From Sphagnum magellanicum (Eukaryota > Streptophyta > Sphagnopsida > Sphagnales > Sphagnaceae): a stretch of DNA of 64,000 nucleotides. The position numbers and the translations under genes are program-made. The stretch is from the NCBI GenBank assembly GCA_021904315.1, contig CM038922.1:1302001-1366000 (forward strand), in the 5' to 3' direction. The notes under the pieces are model-generated. The model had not been told where the DNA came from, did no database searches, and worked only from the letters and a program-made list of their open reading frames with translations. Shown here piece after piece: positions 12,830 through 21,420 of the stretch (position 1 is the stretch's first letter; each line of letters starts with the position of its first letter).

Positions 12830-13990
12830 TTAAGGTTAATTCATCACTTTGGTGTGGATTTAACATGTAAAATTAACTCATTGGGCACCGAATGAAATAT
12901 TTTAATAATTTGAATTTAAATGATTTTTTCTCCTAAATATGTTGACATATATTTTATTGACATAAAAATATTATATAGTACAAGAGTGGTTATTAAAATA
13001 CCTCACTTGACAAATTGAAAGAAATCCTTTCACTCGACATCAAATGAAAAATTATGGATATAAATAGTCAATAATAATTGCTAGAATTTCTTTTAATTTG
13101 AATTCAAGTAAGTTGTAAAAACTAGACATTTGTAAAAATATATATTAACTTATGTAATACCAAATCATTTTGAAGCTAATTTTAATCATAAAATTTATCA
13201 ATAACATAAAATTATGGAATAAATTATTTTAATTTATTTCATAATATCTATTAGTAAGTTTATTAATTCATTGCATTTTCATTCAATTTTCTTCAATACT
13301 AGTATTGAGTGGTCTAAATTTAAGTTTCAATTGTTAATATTATCAATTAACATTCCCACCAATTCAATTCAAAAGGAGTAGAAATAAATGGATTTATAAA
13401 AAATTTGAATAATTTGTATATTTAATTTATATAATTAGTTTATGTAATGAATTTTTGTCATTAATTTCGGTATTTTTTTTGTAATTTTTTGTTTGTAACA
13501 TAATATTTAAGGATATTTTCATTAATTTGTAAAATATGCCTCATTTAATGGTGATTGAAGCATTAATCAAGACTGAATAAATTTAATTATTTTTATTTCT
13601 TCTTCTTTTAGACTTTCATGACACTTTAGTGAAATGTTTTAACAAAATATTGAGATTTCAATTTTTTTGTTGATTTTATTTTTTTTAAATAATTAATATT
13701 ATATTCCCTCCACTCCATGCCAAGTGAGGGGTTGTAAGGGCCTTTTTTATTATTAAAATACTAATTAAGTTCCATATTAAAAACATTACACCTAAATTAT
13801 TGAGGCTTTCAAAAAAACTATAAATAATTTTGCACGTTTTCCTTACTTGACATCAAGTGAAGGAAAAAAGATTGGACTCTATAAATTAATCTTGAATGTT
13901 ATGTTTATTGTTAGGTTTAATTAGTTTACGTAATTAGGGTCCAAGTTTAATTAGTTTAGATAATTAAAATTTATTGTTGAATTTATTTTA
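12830..13990. repeat. AT-rich block with five copies of a short palindromic motif
   Basis: This block is strongly AT-rich and contains five imperfect copies of a motif made of arms like CACT and AGTG (or CATT and AATG) around an 8-base spacer. Copies are at 12878-12899, about 13001-13020 (poor), 13027-13049, 13708-13731 and 13841-13863. The last has arms CCTTACT and AGTGAAGG around TGACATCA. The spacer keeps a pattern like YGRCATCR. Constant spacing with decayed arms suggests a once-functional palindrome, for example a protein-binding site or the core of a short repeat. A seventh-type relic outside this block was not found, apart from 8998-9019. Confidence 0.4.
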
Positions 13991-14773
13991 TTTTTCTCTT
14001 GTTTATCCTTATGTTGTGGATTGTATTCTTTGCAAATATTTCTATCATCTCTTTTGTAGTGGAGTAATCACTTAATTACCAACCATTTTGAAGATTTGAA
14101 ATGATCTAAAATTTGATAGCAATATGTATAAAAATGATCCACATGGGGATTGGTCATTTGCCCACCTTGTGAAATGTGGTTGGTATTTGGATTGACCAAA
14201 AAATGCCATGTCAATTTGAGAGCAAAATTTCAAGAAAATGTTTGGTTTTGAATTCTTGAAGTAGGTTGTTGATTTGGAAGGTGTTGCAAAGGCTACAATG
14301 TAAATAAAGGTAGCCAATGTGAAGTCCAAAAGAAAAGGCAAGAAAGTTATTACCCCTTCTCCAACAAGGGCACCACAAGAAAGTTTAGATTGGAAGAAAT
14401 GACATGCATCACCTACAACTAATGAGGAAGCCAAAAACCCTATGCATGAGAGATCTCACATGATTGTTTCAAAACACCTCTAGCTTGACCCCATATCTAA
14501 TGTTCATGTTTCACTAATGCAAGTGCCAATTCCAAATGTGCCACTTTGCTTACAAAGCAAAAATCTTAAAGGTCCATTCAATAGGCATTAAACATATCTT
14601 GTCTGGCTATTCTTCCATCACATAAAACTACCAATTTGTGACTAGACTTTGTTGAGTCAATCAAGGAGTTCATAAATAAGGTTTCAAAAACGAATCTTTA
14701 ATATGTCTCTAACTTGTTTAGTTTTAAGCCTATTAAATTCAATTCCTAACCGAACTTATGTTTCTTTATAGGC

Positions 14774-15050
14774 AAGTTCATTGGACAAGGTGGACCTTGT
14801 CATTATTGATATTCCCAAAAACCTTTTAGTCCCCCTTGCCTCTAACTCTATTGTCCCCCAATGGAATCAAATACTTGAAAATTATGTGGAATCAACAATG
14901 TTTTTTGTTAATCATCATCTTGTGCACAATGGAGTTGTGATTGTTTTTCATGCGGATGACATCCATACTTTCAAGGAGATTCAATACTTCCTCAATTATT
15001 ACAAATTGAGGATTCATGCAAAGTGGATGGTTGTGAACAAGCTGCTTTGA
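14774..15050 (+). pseudogene. Methyltransferase-like exon carrying degraded motif IV
   Basis: This frame is open for 89 codons from the ATG at 14781 to a TGA at 15048. It is preceded by TTTCTTTATAG, a good plant intron acceptor, so the exon probably starts at about 14772 rather than at the ATG. Residues 3-13 (VDLVIIDIPKN) align with the strand and loop that hold D/N/S-P-P-Y/F in amino-methyltransferases, but the second and fourth positions are Ile and Lys. NGVVIVFHADD then FKEIQYFLNYYKL and KWMVVNK follow the usual strand-helix-strand order. Without the Pro-Pro-aromatic core the site would not be expected to work. An alternative is an AdoMet-fold protein that never had DPPY. Confidence 0.5.
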
Positions 15051-15360
15051 ATGAATAGCGACAACTTCATAAGAATGGTTCTTGTAGATTTATTTACCTT
15101 CAAATGTAGTTGATTTCAAATCTTTTTTTCCAATCATCTTCATGTTAAGTTGATAACCCATTTGCTCCCCATGTAGACTTTTGTTAGTAAAACATTGCGT
15201 ACTTGTGACACAACACAATTCAACTTCATGCCCCCCATTCGCGAAACCCCTAAAGAAGGGAGTTATCATTGGGGAGGATGGCTTCCTTTATAATTGGACA
15301 TCTTTCAATTCCATGGCTAAGTTTTAATCTAGTTTTATTTTCCATGTTGCTCACAAAATG

Positions 15361-15640
15361 CATTTGGTCACTTTCAAGTCCTTCATTCAAGCTTGTTGTT
15401 TCCTCTACTCCATAGTGGTCGACCTCTTGGTGTCAACAAATTCAACATCTTGAATTCAATTCCTTCCTTTTTTGGACCCTTTATTGGTGATCATCAAGGT
15501 GAATAACTTTGTTTTTATCTTGTATGTAACAATGTAAAGGCTTGTCAATTGGTTGAATGTAATCTTTTGGCATTGGAACCTAATTAAATTGTTTTAGGTG
15601 AGCTTTTGCTTCCTCTTATGACAATCAACATTGACACTGC
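15361..15640 (+). pseudogene. Methyltransferase-like AdoMet-binding (motif I) segment
   Basis: From 15373 the frame reads FKSFIQACCFLYSIVVDLL, then VSTNST, before a TGA at 15451; the Asp codon is at 15421-15423. In amino-methyltransferases this is the helix leading into motif I, where a hydrophobic strand ends in Asp and a Gly-rich loop with Ser/Thr. Here one loop Gly has become Asn. About 75 bp on, in another frame, ACQLVECNLLALEP and later GELLLPLM match the helix plus strand with an acidic residue that would contact the AdoMet ribose. The bases between may be an indel or a degraded intron. Confidence 0.45.
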
Positions 15641-15880
15641 AAAGGGATCCCATATGTAAGACTATAATTTAGACTCCCCCTTCCCTAAGTGGTAGAGGTT
15701 TAATTTTGATTGTGAATAAGTTTATCTAAGAAATTATTTGCCTTTTGCCTTTCATCATATCACAAACATTCCACTAACTTTTCATTTGTTTGTAGAAATC
15801 AACCACAATTGAAGTGGAGGCATTTTCCATTCTTCACCCAAAATTATTCCTTTCATAGTCATTTTTCAATTTTTATTTTA

Positions 15881-16003
15881 CCTATGTATGCAGAGGTTGT
15901 AGTTGATGTTCTTCCCATTGTTCCTTTACCTTCTATGTGTTCATCCTCCCCATCTTATAATAGTCATGTTCTTGAATACATGGATTATGAGGCTTTGTTT
16001 TGA
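15881..16003 (+). pseudogene. Possible C-terminal exon of the methyltransferase-like relic
   Basis: The sequence before 15892 (a pyrimidine-rich stretch ending TATGCAG) looks like an intron acceptor. The frame after it reads VVVDVLPIVPLPSMCSSSPS and ends HVLEYMDYEALF at a TGA at 16001-16003. A low-complexity Pro/Ser tail followed by an acidic-aromatic end is plausible for a C terminus but matches nothing I know. Its link to the methyltransferase rests only on strand and position. Confidence 0.25.
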
Positions 16004-16714
16004 AATATTTTTTGTGTAACTTGTGTGAGTTTGGGGGTGAACTACAATTGTTGAAATGCATATTAAAGGATTCCCATGATGTGCAAGAATTGAGACAACC
16101 TAAAACAAAAAAAACTTAAATTTAATTAAAAATCACATACATGATAACCAATAATAAGGTCATGAAATATGCAAGAAACACACATAAATATAACTTTTAT
16201 TCATAACATGTCCAATGATTAAAAGCATGAAACAAAAAGAACAAAGTTAAAACATAAATTTTTACCTTAAACCAATGTTGAACAAACTGAAAGTAATGAG
16301 AAAAACTAATTCTATTTATGTTTTTTGGGCGCCTAGTTTGAGGAAGCTTCCATATGGCTCATTATACAAGGAACCTTCTTGAACACCTTTCTAACTACAT
16401 ATTGTGCATGAAAAGTGGACATCCATGGATACATTTCATCCATGAATAAATGATGATTATAATGATGATCTTCATGAACTATCACTTTAATTATCTTAAT
16501 TGAATAATCTTGATTGTCTTGCTAGGTGTTTAATGTTCAGTATTATGAAATGTCAGAAGCGACATACTTAAGTTTATTGACATTGCAATGTACCCAAATC
16601 CACTTGGTATAATTGAACACAAAATAAAAGTGTGTTACAATCCAACTTACGCAACCAAATGTCGAAATAACAATCAAAATCAACTAATATAGGTGATTCA
16701 AGAAAAATAAATTG
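16004..16714. other. AT-rich spacer, nothing recognised
   Basis: No open frame or repeat of note. It separates the plus-strand methyltransferase-like relic from a degenerate minisatellite. Confidence 0.4.
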
Positions 16715-17215
16715 AGTGTATTAATTTGGGACTTTGAATTTGGTAATGATTTCACAATCCAAATTGGAATGTGGATTTTGGTTTGACAAACTAGTTGTGA
16801 CCTTGACTTCAAAACCTCAATGATGTACATGGGATTTGGCATGTCAATTTTGGGACCTCATTTTGCAAGCCAAATTAAAACTTAAATTTGAAGACCTTGG
16901 ATTATTAAGAAGTGAATTTTAGACCTCACCTTTGGAATTCCAATTTGGAAAGTTAATTTGGAGCCTCAAGTTAGCAAGCTAATTTGGGACATTTTTTTGA
17001 CACTTGAAGCCTACAAACTTATTTTGAGATTTCAACTTTAAAACCCCTTTTTGAGATATTAATTTGGGAACTTCAAATTTGCAAGTCAAATTGGGACTAC
17101 ATCTTCACATAGGTCAAATCAAACCTATTTGAAGACTTGGTTTGACAAGTTAATTTGGGACCTTAATTTCACAAGTTAGTTTGGGGATTTCAATTTCAAG
17201 AACCCAATTCAACTT
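16715..17215 (+). repeat. Degenerate minisatellite, unit about 30-40 bp
   Basis: The phrase AATTTGGGACCTCAATTT and variants (GGGACTT, GGGACAT, GGAGCCT, GGGAACTTCAAATTTGC, AAGTTAATTTGGGACCTT) recur about a dozen times with drifting spacing. Each unit tends to end in (C/G)CAAGYY or ACAAGTT. The spread of variants shows an old array with no recent homogenisation. Confidence 0.55.
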
Positions 17216-17749
17216 CTTTTTTTTAAAAAAAAGTTAAGCTAGTTTGCAAAAAACAACTTTAATTAAACTAATATGCTTAGTTGGAACTTGGAAAAACCCT
17301 AAAAAAAAGGTAAAGCTGTTCCACAAATGACTAACCAAATAAGTGGCTACCTAGCTTCTAGGACAAGTCAAAATGTAAGCCAAAGGAATGGAAATTACTA
17401 GAACATAAATTGTAAGTATACATGAATTATTAAAATAAAACCTCTTAGAAGGATGTTGGTAAATATCACCAAGTTTGCAATTTGAACAAACTTGCATCTA
17501 AGGCAAAGTAAAAAGATTGTCATTCTCATGCAACCATCAACCTAATCCCAAAACATGAAGAAACATTAAAATTGTCATTGTAATCCAACAATTTTAAACA
17601 TGGATTGAACATGATTATATGGTAAAAATGTAAACAATGAAATATTTTAAGCCTAAAGGGAATGAAGGACATATCCATCATGTTTGACATGTGAATGTTG
17701 AAGACCTTTTTTATTTTTTAAGAAAATGAAAGTGATAACATACGAACAA

Positions 17750-18510
17750 GGATGGAAAAATCAGTGGTGAGGAGATGCACATTGCCCTTGTTATTGCTCG
17801 CAATATTTTTCACAATGCAAAATGTGGGTGCTCCTTTGCAAGATTGTTCAACTAGGTAATGGAACTTAGCTTGAACCAAGGTAACAAACCATACATATAA
17901 TCAATGCAAATAAATTATGTTTAAAAAAAATGAAAAAGAAAATGAAAAATAATATTTAAAACTTACAATTTTGATGTTTTTAGGATTGTTCCCATCAATA
18001 GCTAGTAGTTCAAACTTGCCATTAATTTTTTCATGGGCATCAATAACAACAAAAATAATGTTTGTTGTGATAAGAAGTTAGAACATTTGTCAAACAAAAC
18101 TCTAAATTGCATCTTTAAGTAATAAAAATAGTTTGATTTAGGAGGATCAAACAACATGATGATTATCATTATAGTGGCATTGAAAAGTTCAATCATTTGT
18201 CTAAACCTCCCTTGAAATATTTTGTTTAGGTTTTGATAATGAATATTTAAAACTATTTCTAACTTTTTTATTAACTCAACATTTGTTTTGCTAAAGGCCC
18301 TCTTGATGCTAACATTGATAATGACATTATTCACAATATCAATCACATATGCATGAAAAGAAAAATAAACCATAGATTTAGAAGACAATGTAATTAATGA
18401 ATTACCATACACATTCAAAACCAAACATTCAAACATAACATTGTGAGCTGTATGATCAAAATATTCAATTAAAAAAACTAGGTGTTCATCTCATTTTGTC
18501 ATTGGACCTT
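17750..18510 (-). pseudogene. Unrecognised protein relic with a long open exon and a probable intron
   Basis: The minus-strand frame is essentially open from 18510 to about 18065 (about 150 codons with one TGA that a CGA transition explains). It runs through DEHLVFLIEYFDHTAHNVMF, ECLVLNVYGNSLITL, IFQGRFRQMIELFNAT and LFDPPKSNYFYYLKMQF. After a frameshift it continues FVVIDAHEKINGKFELLAID to a GTAAGT donor near 17972. Beyond a T-rich stretch of about 90 bases a new segment reads KFHYLVEQSCKGAPTFCIVK then NVHLLTTDF. Such a long frame is unlikely by chance in DNA this AT-rich. I do not recognise the family. It converges on the methyltransferase-like relic and may belong to the same element. Confidence 0.45.
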
Positions 18511-18746
18511 ACCAAATCAAAGTTTAATGATCTAAAACAAAAACTTTCTATTTGCATGGAATTAAAAAATAGTTGAAAAATACAAAGATGTATTCACAAA
18601 GAGACCCAAAAAGACTAAGTGCTTGAAGCCCTATGTGTATCACTAGGTCATGATTTTCAACTAGAAAACATTTAATTGCCTTGTAATTGAAGACAAGGAT
18701 CTAGAAACAATGAAAGAACACAACACAATGAGAACCAAAAAAAATC

Positions 18747-19030
18747 CTTGCTTGGACCCCTATACAATCACATAGGTAAGAAGGAAGAGAAAAAACAGTA
18801 ACTTGCTTGAACCCCTCTATGGCCATAAAGGCAAAGAAGCCCTAGAGGGGAAAAAATCTTGCTTCAACCCCTAGGTGGCCAAAAAAGCAAGAAGCGAGAG
18901 AAGGGGGGAGAGGGGGTGGGGGGCGGGGATGGGGCAATCATCTTGCTTGAACCTTAGGTGGCCATAAGGGAAAAGAAGAGGAGGAAAAAAAACTTGCATA
19001 GGCAGCCATAAAGGGACAAAGGAGGAGAAC
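18747..19030 (+). repeat. Minisatellite of about 55 bp, five copies
   Basis: Units beginning CTTGCTTGAACCCCT (or CTTGCATAGG in the last) start at 18747, 18802, 18858, 18941 and 18992. Each continues with a (G/A)TGGCCATAAAGGCAAAGAAG-like phrase and a purine tail. The third unit is longer because of a G-rich expansion at 18896-18933. Confidence 0.6.
18896..18934 (+). other. G-quadruplex-prone tract
   Basis: Six G-runs of four to six bases (GGGGGG, GGGGG, GGGGGG, GGGG, GGGG and neighbours), separated by one to three bases, lie inside the third unit of the minisatellite. This fits the standard G4 pattern on the plus strand. Confidence 0.55.
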
Positions 19031-19397
19031 AGGAAAAAGCATATTTGTCCTTAGACCCCCCCTTATGTGGGGGGAGGCTAAATTTGTCTTTTGATTAACT
19101 TAATGTATTAATGTTCCAATGGAGATTCGACTCCCCACCTAGATTAAAAAAGACTTCAACTAAATAATTAAATATTTAATATATGTATGGGAACTTTATT
19201 ATCATTTTAAGAAACTTTGATTGTCACTTAAAGCACAACCAAAGAGGATGCACCAAATGAAGGAGTCACCATTTCATAATGTCACCTAGAGGTGGGTGTT
19301 TTGCTTTTCGAAATGCCCATGTGACTTTTTCTAAAAAATTATTGTGATACCCGTTAGGTATCATAGTTAAGTTTTTTGAAATTAATTTTTAGACCAT

Positions 19398-19486
19398 GTA
19401 ACACCTTTGGCCACATGCATTATCAAAATTAGGCTCACCTCCTGTGAGCCCTTATTTTGATAATGTTTGTGGCTTTGGGTGTTACC
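19398..19486. repeat. Imperfect foldback hairpin with 40-bp arms
   Basis: The left arm, 19398-19438 (starting GTAACACC, ending GGCTCAC), and the right arm, 19444-19486 (starting GTGAGCCC, ending GTGTTACC), are inverted copies with a handful of mismatches and a loop of about 5 bases. The arms share CATTATCAAAAT. It could be the end of a foldback transposon, a MITE, or a hairpin able to give small RNAs. Confidence 0.6.
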
Positions 19487-20240
19487 CCACACATATCACC
19501 ATTAGGATTTCTTTCCCTTTTGTCGTGTAGCCACACTGGCAACCATCTGGAGGAGGATTTAGCCATATTTGGCTACAAGATAGATTATTTTATTTTATTT
19601 TTGCAATCCCGTGTTGTTTGGTAACTTGCATGAGCCAGCTTTCTAATTCTGACAAACCCAGGCCAAAAACTGTGCTTTTTGACCCAAAAAAAAAGCCTTT
19701 GTAAGGGTTGTAGCCCCAAAACTTTTTTTCCATTTGAGCAAAATTTCTCACAATTTTTTTAACTGATCACCATAAATGAATTTAATTTTAAAGTATTTTA
19801 CACACACAAACACCAGCCTGAGAAAATGAAAGACCATGTCTATGACAAACATGTGAAATTTTGTCAAATAACAATGGTAATTTGGCTCCTTCTAATTGCT
19901 AAAGGAAATTTTTCAAAAGTTCAAATTAAATTGCTTAAATTTCATCCTGTGATTCTAGGGAATGGCCAGAAAGAACCTGCACTGACTCTCCCTTGGTTGC
20001 CTCATCATTTCCCTTATCATTACCAGAACAGCTGGGTTCGAGATGCTCTCTTGCCTATTTGTTTCCTTGTTAAGTTCTTCAATATTATTTCCCTTGTGCA
20101 CGATTAGGCTTAATCTCCCATTAACTAGCTTAAGGATTACTTTCACTTTTGACATGTTGTCTTTTTGCTTTTAGTTAGAAAAAGAGAGGTCACCGTTTCT
20201 TCTTTGCTGGGAGGGGGGCTTAGCCTGGCACTTGTTTTTT
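19487..20240. other. Mixed-composition spacer, no gene recognised
   Basis: More GC than the flanks. A phrase CAGAACAGCTGGGTTCGAGA at about 20025-20045 resembles the B-box part of the SINE candidate at 21.3 kb (CAGAACAACTGCTGGGTTCG there). No clear A box lies upstream here, so a truncated copy is possible. Confidence 0.25.
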
Positions 20241-20792
20241 TCATACCTGAAAAAGACACTGACGAATACACCTCATGTGGCCACTCGAAATTATTATGTT
20301 CAAGGAACAGTTTGTACTCAATGTGCTCCGCATTTCTGCAGAAACGTGTTGTACTTCGTCTTTATTCATTGGGTTGAAGTACACCAATTTTGTTGCATCA
20401 CCTCGCGCAATAAATGATTGTCCAACTGTTCCAACAACTACAAAAGTTAAACCCCCTCCTCTCTGGTCACAGTGAACCAGCAACACCAGCGCACCATGCT
20501 GACATGCAAGATGTATAGGAGAAGGGTCTAGGTTAGACCCTTCCCCTACGTGAAGCACAACAATTTTTCTATAAAAGTATAAATAAATAAATTGAAAGAA
20601 AATGCCAGCCTGAGAGGTAACTTCCAAATTGTGGAAGTTCCACTGACAGCCTGGAGAGTAACTTCCACATGTTAGAAGTGTCTCCTCGAGGTTCTCCATG
20701 AAACAGGTTAAGGCAGGCGAGGGACCGAAAATACAAAGAAAAAAAGTTGCAATGTTTTCAAAATGGTGTGTGGCAGTGTATTCCTGTCCCAC
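20241..20792 (-). CDS. Longest open frame in the window (183 codons), unrecognised
   Basis: The frame opens with MGQEYTATHHFENIATFF and ends IRQCLFQV. It has no signal peptide I can call, no membrane segment pattern, and no motif I recognise. Part of it is encoded by a 41-bp tandem repeat (20606-20687), which argues against an old conserved protein. The DNA keeps more CG than its surroundings, so it may be a younger insertion or low-copy sequence. I rate it more likely a chance frame than a gene. Confidence 0.15.
   Translation of the reverse strand: MGQEYTATHHFENIATFFLCIFGPSPALTCFMENLEETLLTCGSYSPGCQWNFHNLEVTSQAGIFFQFIYLYFYRKIVVLHVGEGSNLDPSPIHLACQHGALVLLVHCDQRGGGLTFVVVGTVGQSFIARGDATKLVYFNPMNKDEVQHVSAEMRSTLSTNCSLNIIISSGHMRCIRQCLFQV
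20606..20687. repeat. Two-copy tandem repeat of 41 bp, each copy palindromic
   Basis: Two copies start at 20606 and 20647 with CAGCCTG. Each contains TAACTTCCA followed by an inverted match. In copy 1 the arms AACTTCCA and TGGAAGTT are perfect around AATTG. Copy 2 has drifted. Confidence 0.55.
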
Positions 20793-20819
20793 AGCTAACC
20801 ACGATGGTTAGTTATGTAC

Positions 20820-20960
20820 TAATCATCCACCTACCTCATAGCCACCAAGAGTAACTACTTACCTACCTACATTGTAACCACTTGCATTCCATGCCTACTT
20901 ACTTACCTACCATGCTTATCCATTCACATAGGTAGTCTACCCAGGTAGTTTGAGGGGGGA
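20820..20960. repeat. CCTA/TACC-rich low-complexity patch
   Basis: Degenerate runs of CCTAC and TTACC recur across this stretch. Similar patches lie at 36.0-36.13, 39.92-39.96 and 41.76-41.91 kb, and in the complementary GGTA form at 34.25-34.6 and 44.86-44.9 kb. Confidence 0.5.
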
Positions 20961-21266
20961 GATAGGAGAGTTTACATGATAGTTTACCAAGGTTCGAGGT
21001 TGGAGGTATCTCAGCTGTGGTTTGTCCACAGCACAGTCCTAAAGAACTGGTTGATTTTTCCCATTGTATGTGGAGTTCCCTAACCCTCAGTAAATTTCTG
21101 CCTTCAATAAAGCAGGCATTTTATGTGGAAGGGTTCTAAAAACTGAGGCACCTTACAAATGCCTCAGCTCCTCTGAAACTGAATCATAGCTATCCCAGTC
21201 AAAAGTCAATTTCTACCAGATCTTTACATGGGGTAAGGACCTTGAATAGGGTGCTTATGAGAATTT

Positions 21267-21420
21267 GGGTCCCTGGCTCAGCTCCTGCCTTGTGCAAGGC
21301 TCACATTCCCAGAACAACTGCTGGGTTCGAGATCCTTATCCCCACATAAGGGGTTTCCTATGGATGGTACGGCAGGTGCTGGGTCAATCCTAAATCCCTT
21401 TCTGTCTCCTTTCATTTTGG
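21267..21420 (+). mobile_element. tRNA-derived SINE candidate
   Basis: GGGTCCCTGGCTCAG at 21267-21281 looks like a tRNA acceptor 5' strand joined to an A box (TGGCTCAG). GGGTTCGAGATCC from 21323 looks like a B box, starting about 50 bases after the A box, which is a normal RNA polymerase III spacing. The body that follows has a small CCCC/GGGG hairpin. No A-rich tail or target duplication was found, so the 3' limit is a guess. It is not a tRNA gene because D and anticodon stems do not form. Confidence 0.4.

Larger units (their letters stand above)
14100..16003 (+). pseudogene. Beta-class DNA methyltransferase-like gene relic (N4/N6 amino-MTase type)
   Basis: Plus-strand coding-like segments run in the order expected for beta-class amino-methyltransferases: the catalytic motif IV half first, the AdoMet-binding motif I half later. 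The segment at 14132-14330 includes residues GDWSFAHLVKCGWYLD. Exon 14774-15050 has VDLVIIDIPKN where DPPY is usual, then NGVVIVFHADD and HAKWMVVNK. The segment at 15373-15450 reads FIQACC then IVVDLLVSTNST, matching the D-x-F-x-G-x-G type motif I. The segment at 15524-15625 includes ACQLVECNLLALEP, like the helix and acidic strand after motif I. A short C-terminal exon may end at 16003. Stops, frameshifts and a degraded catalytic motif make it inactive. Such enzymes methylate the amino group of adenine or cytosine in DNA. The family match was made by eye. Confidence 0.5.

Noticed and set aside
15496..15543. A 48-bp intron inside the methyltransferase-like relic (GTGAAT...AAAG)
   Set aside because: It would improve the alignment, but it is shorter than usual plant introns and the ends are weak; an indel explains it as well.
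20241..20792. 183-codon open frame as a real gene
   Set aside because: No recognisable domain, and part of it is encoded by a tandem repeat. Kept only as a low-confidence open frame.
21267..21340. A tRNA gene
   Set aside because: A and B boxes are present, but the D, anticodon and acceptor stems do not close. A tRNA-derived SINE head fits better.
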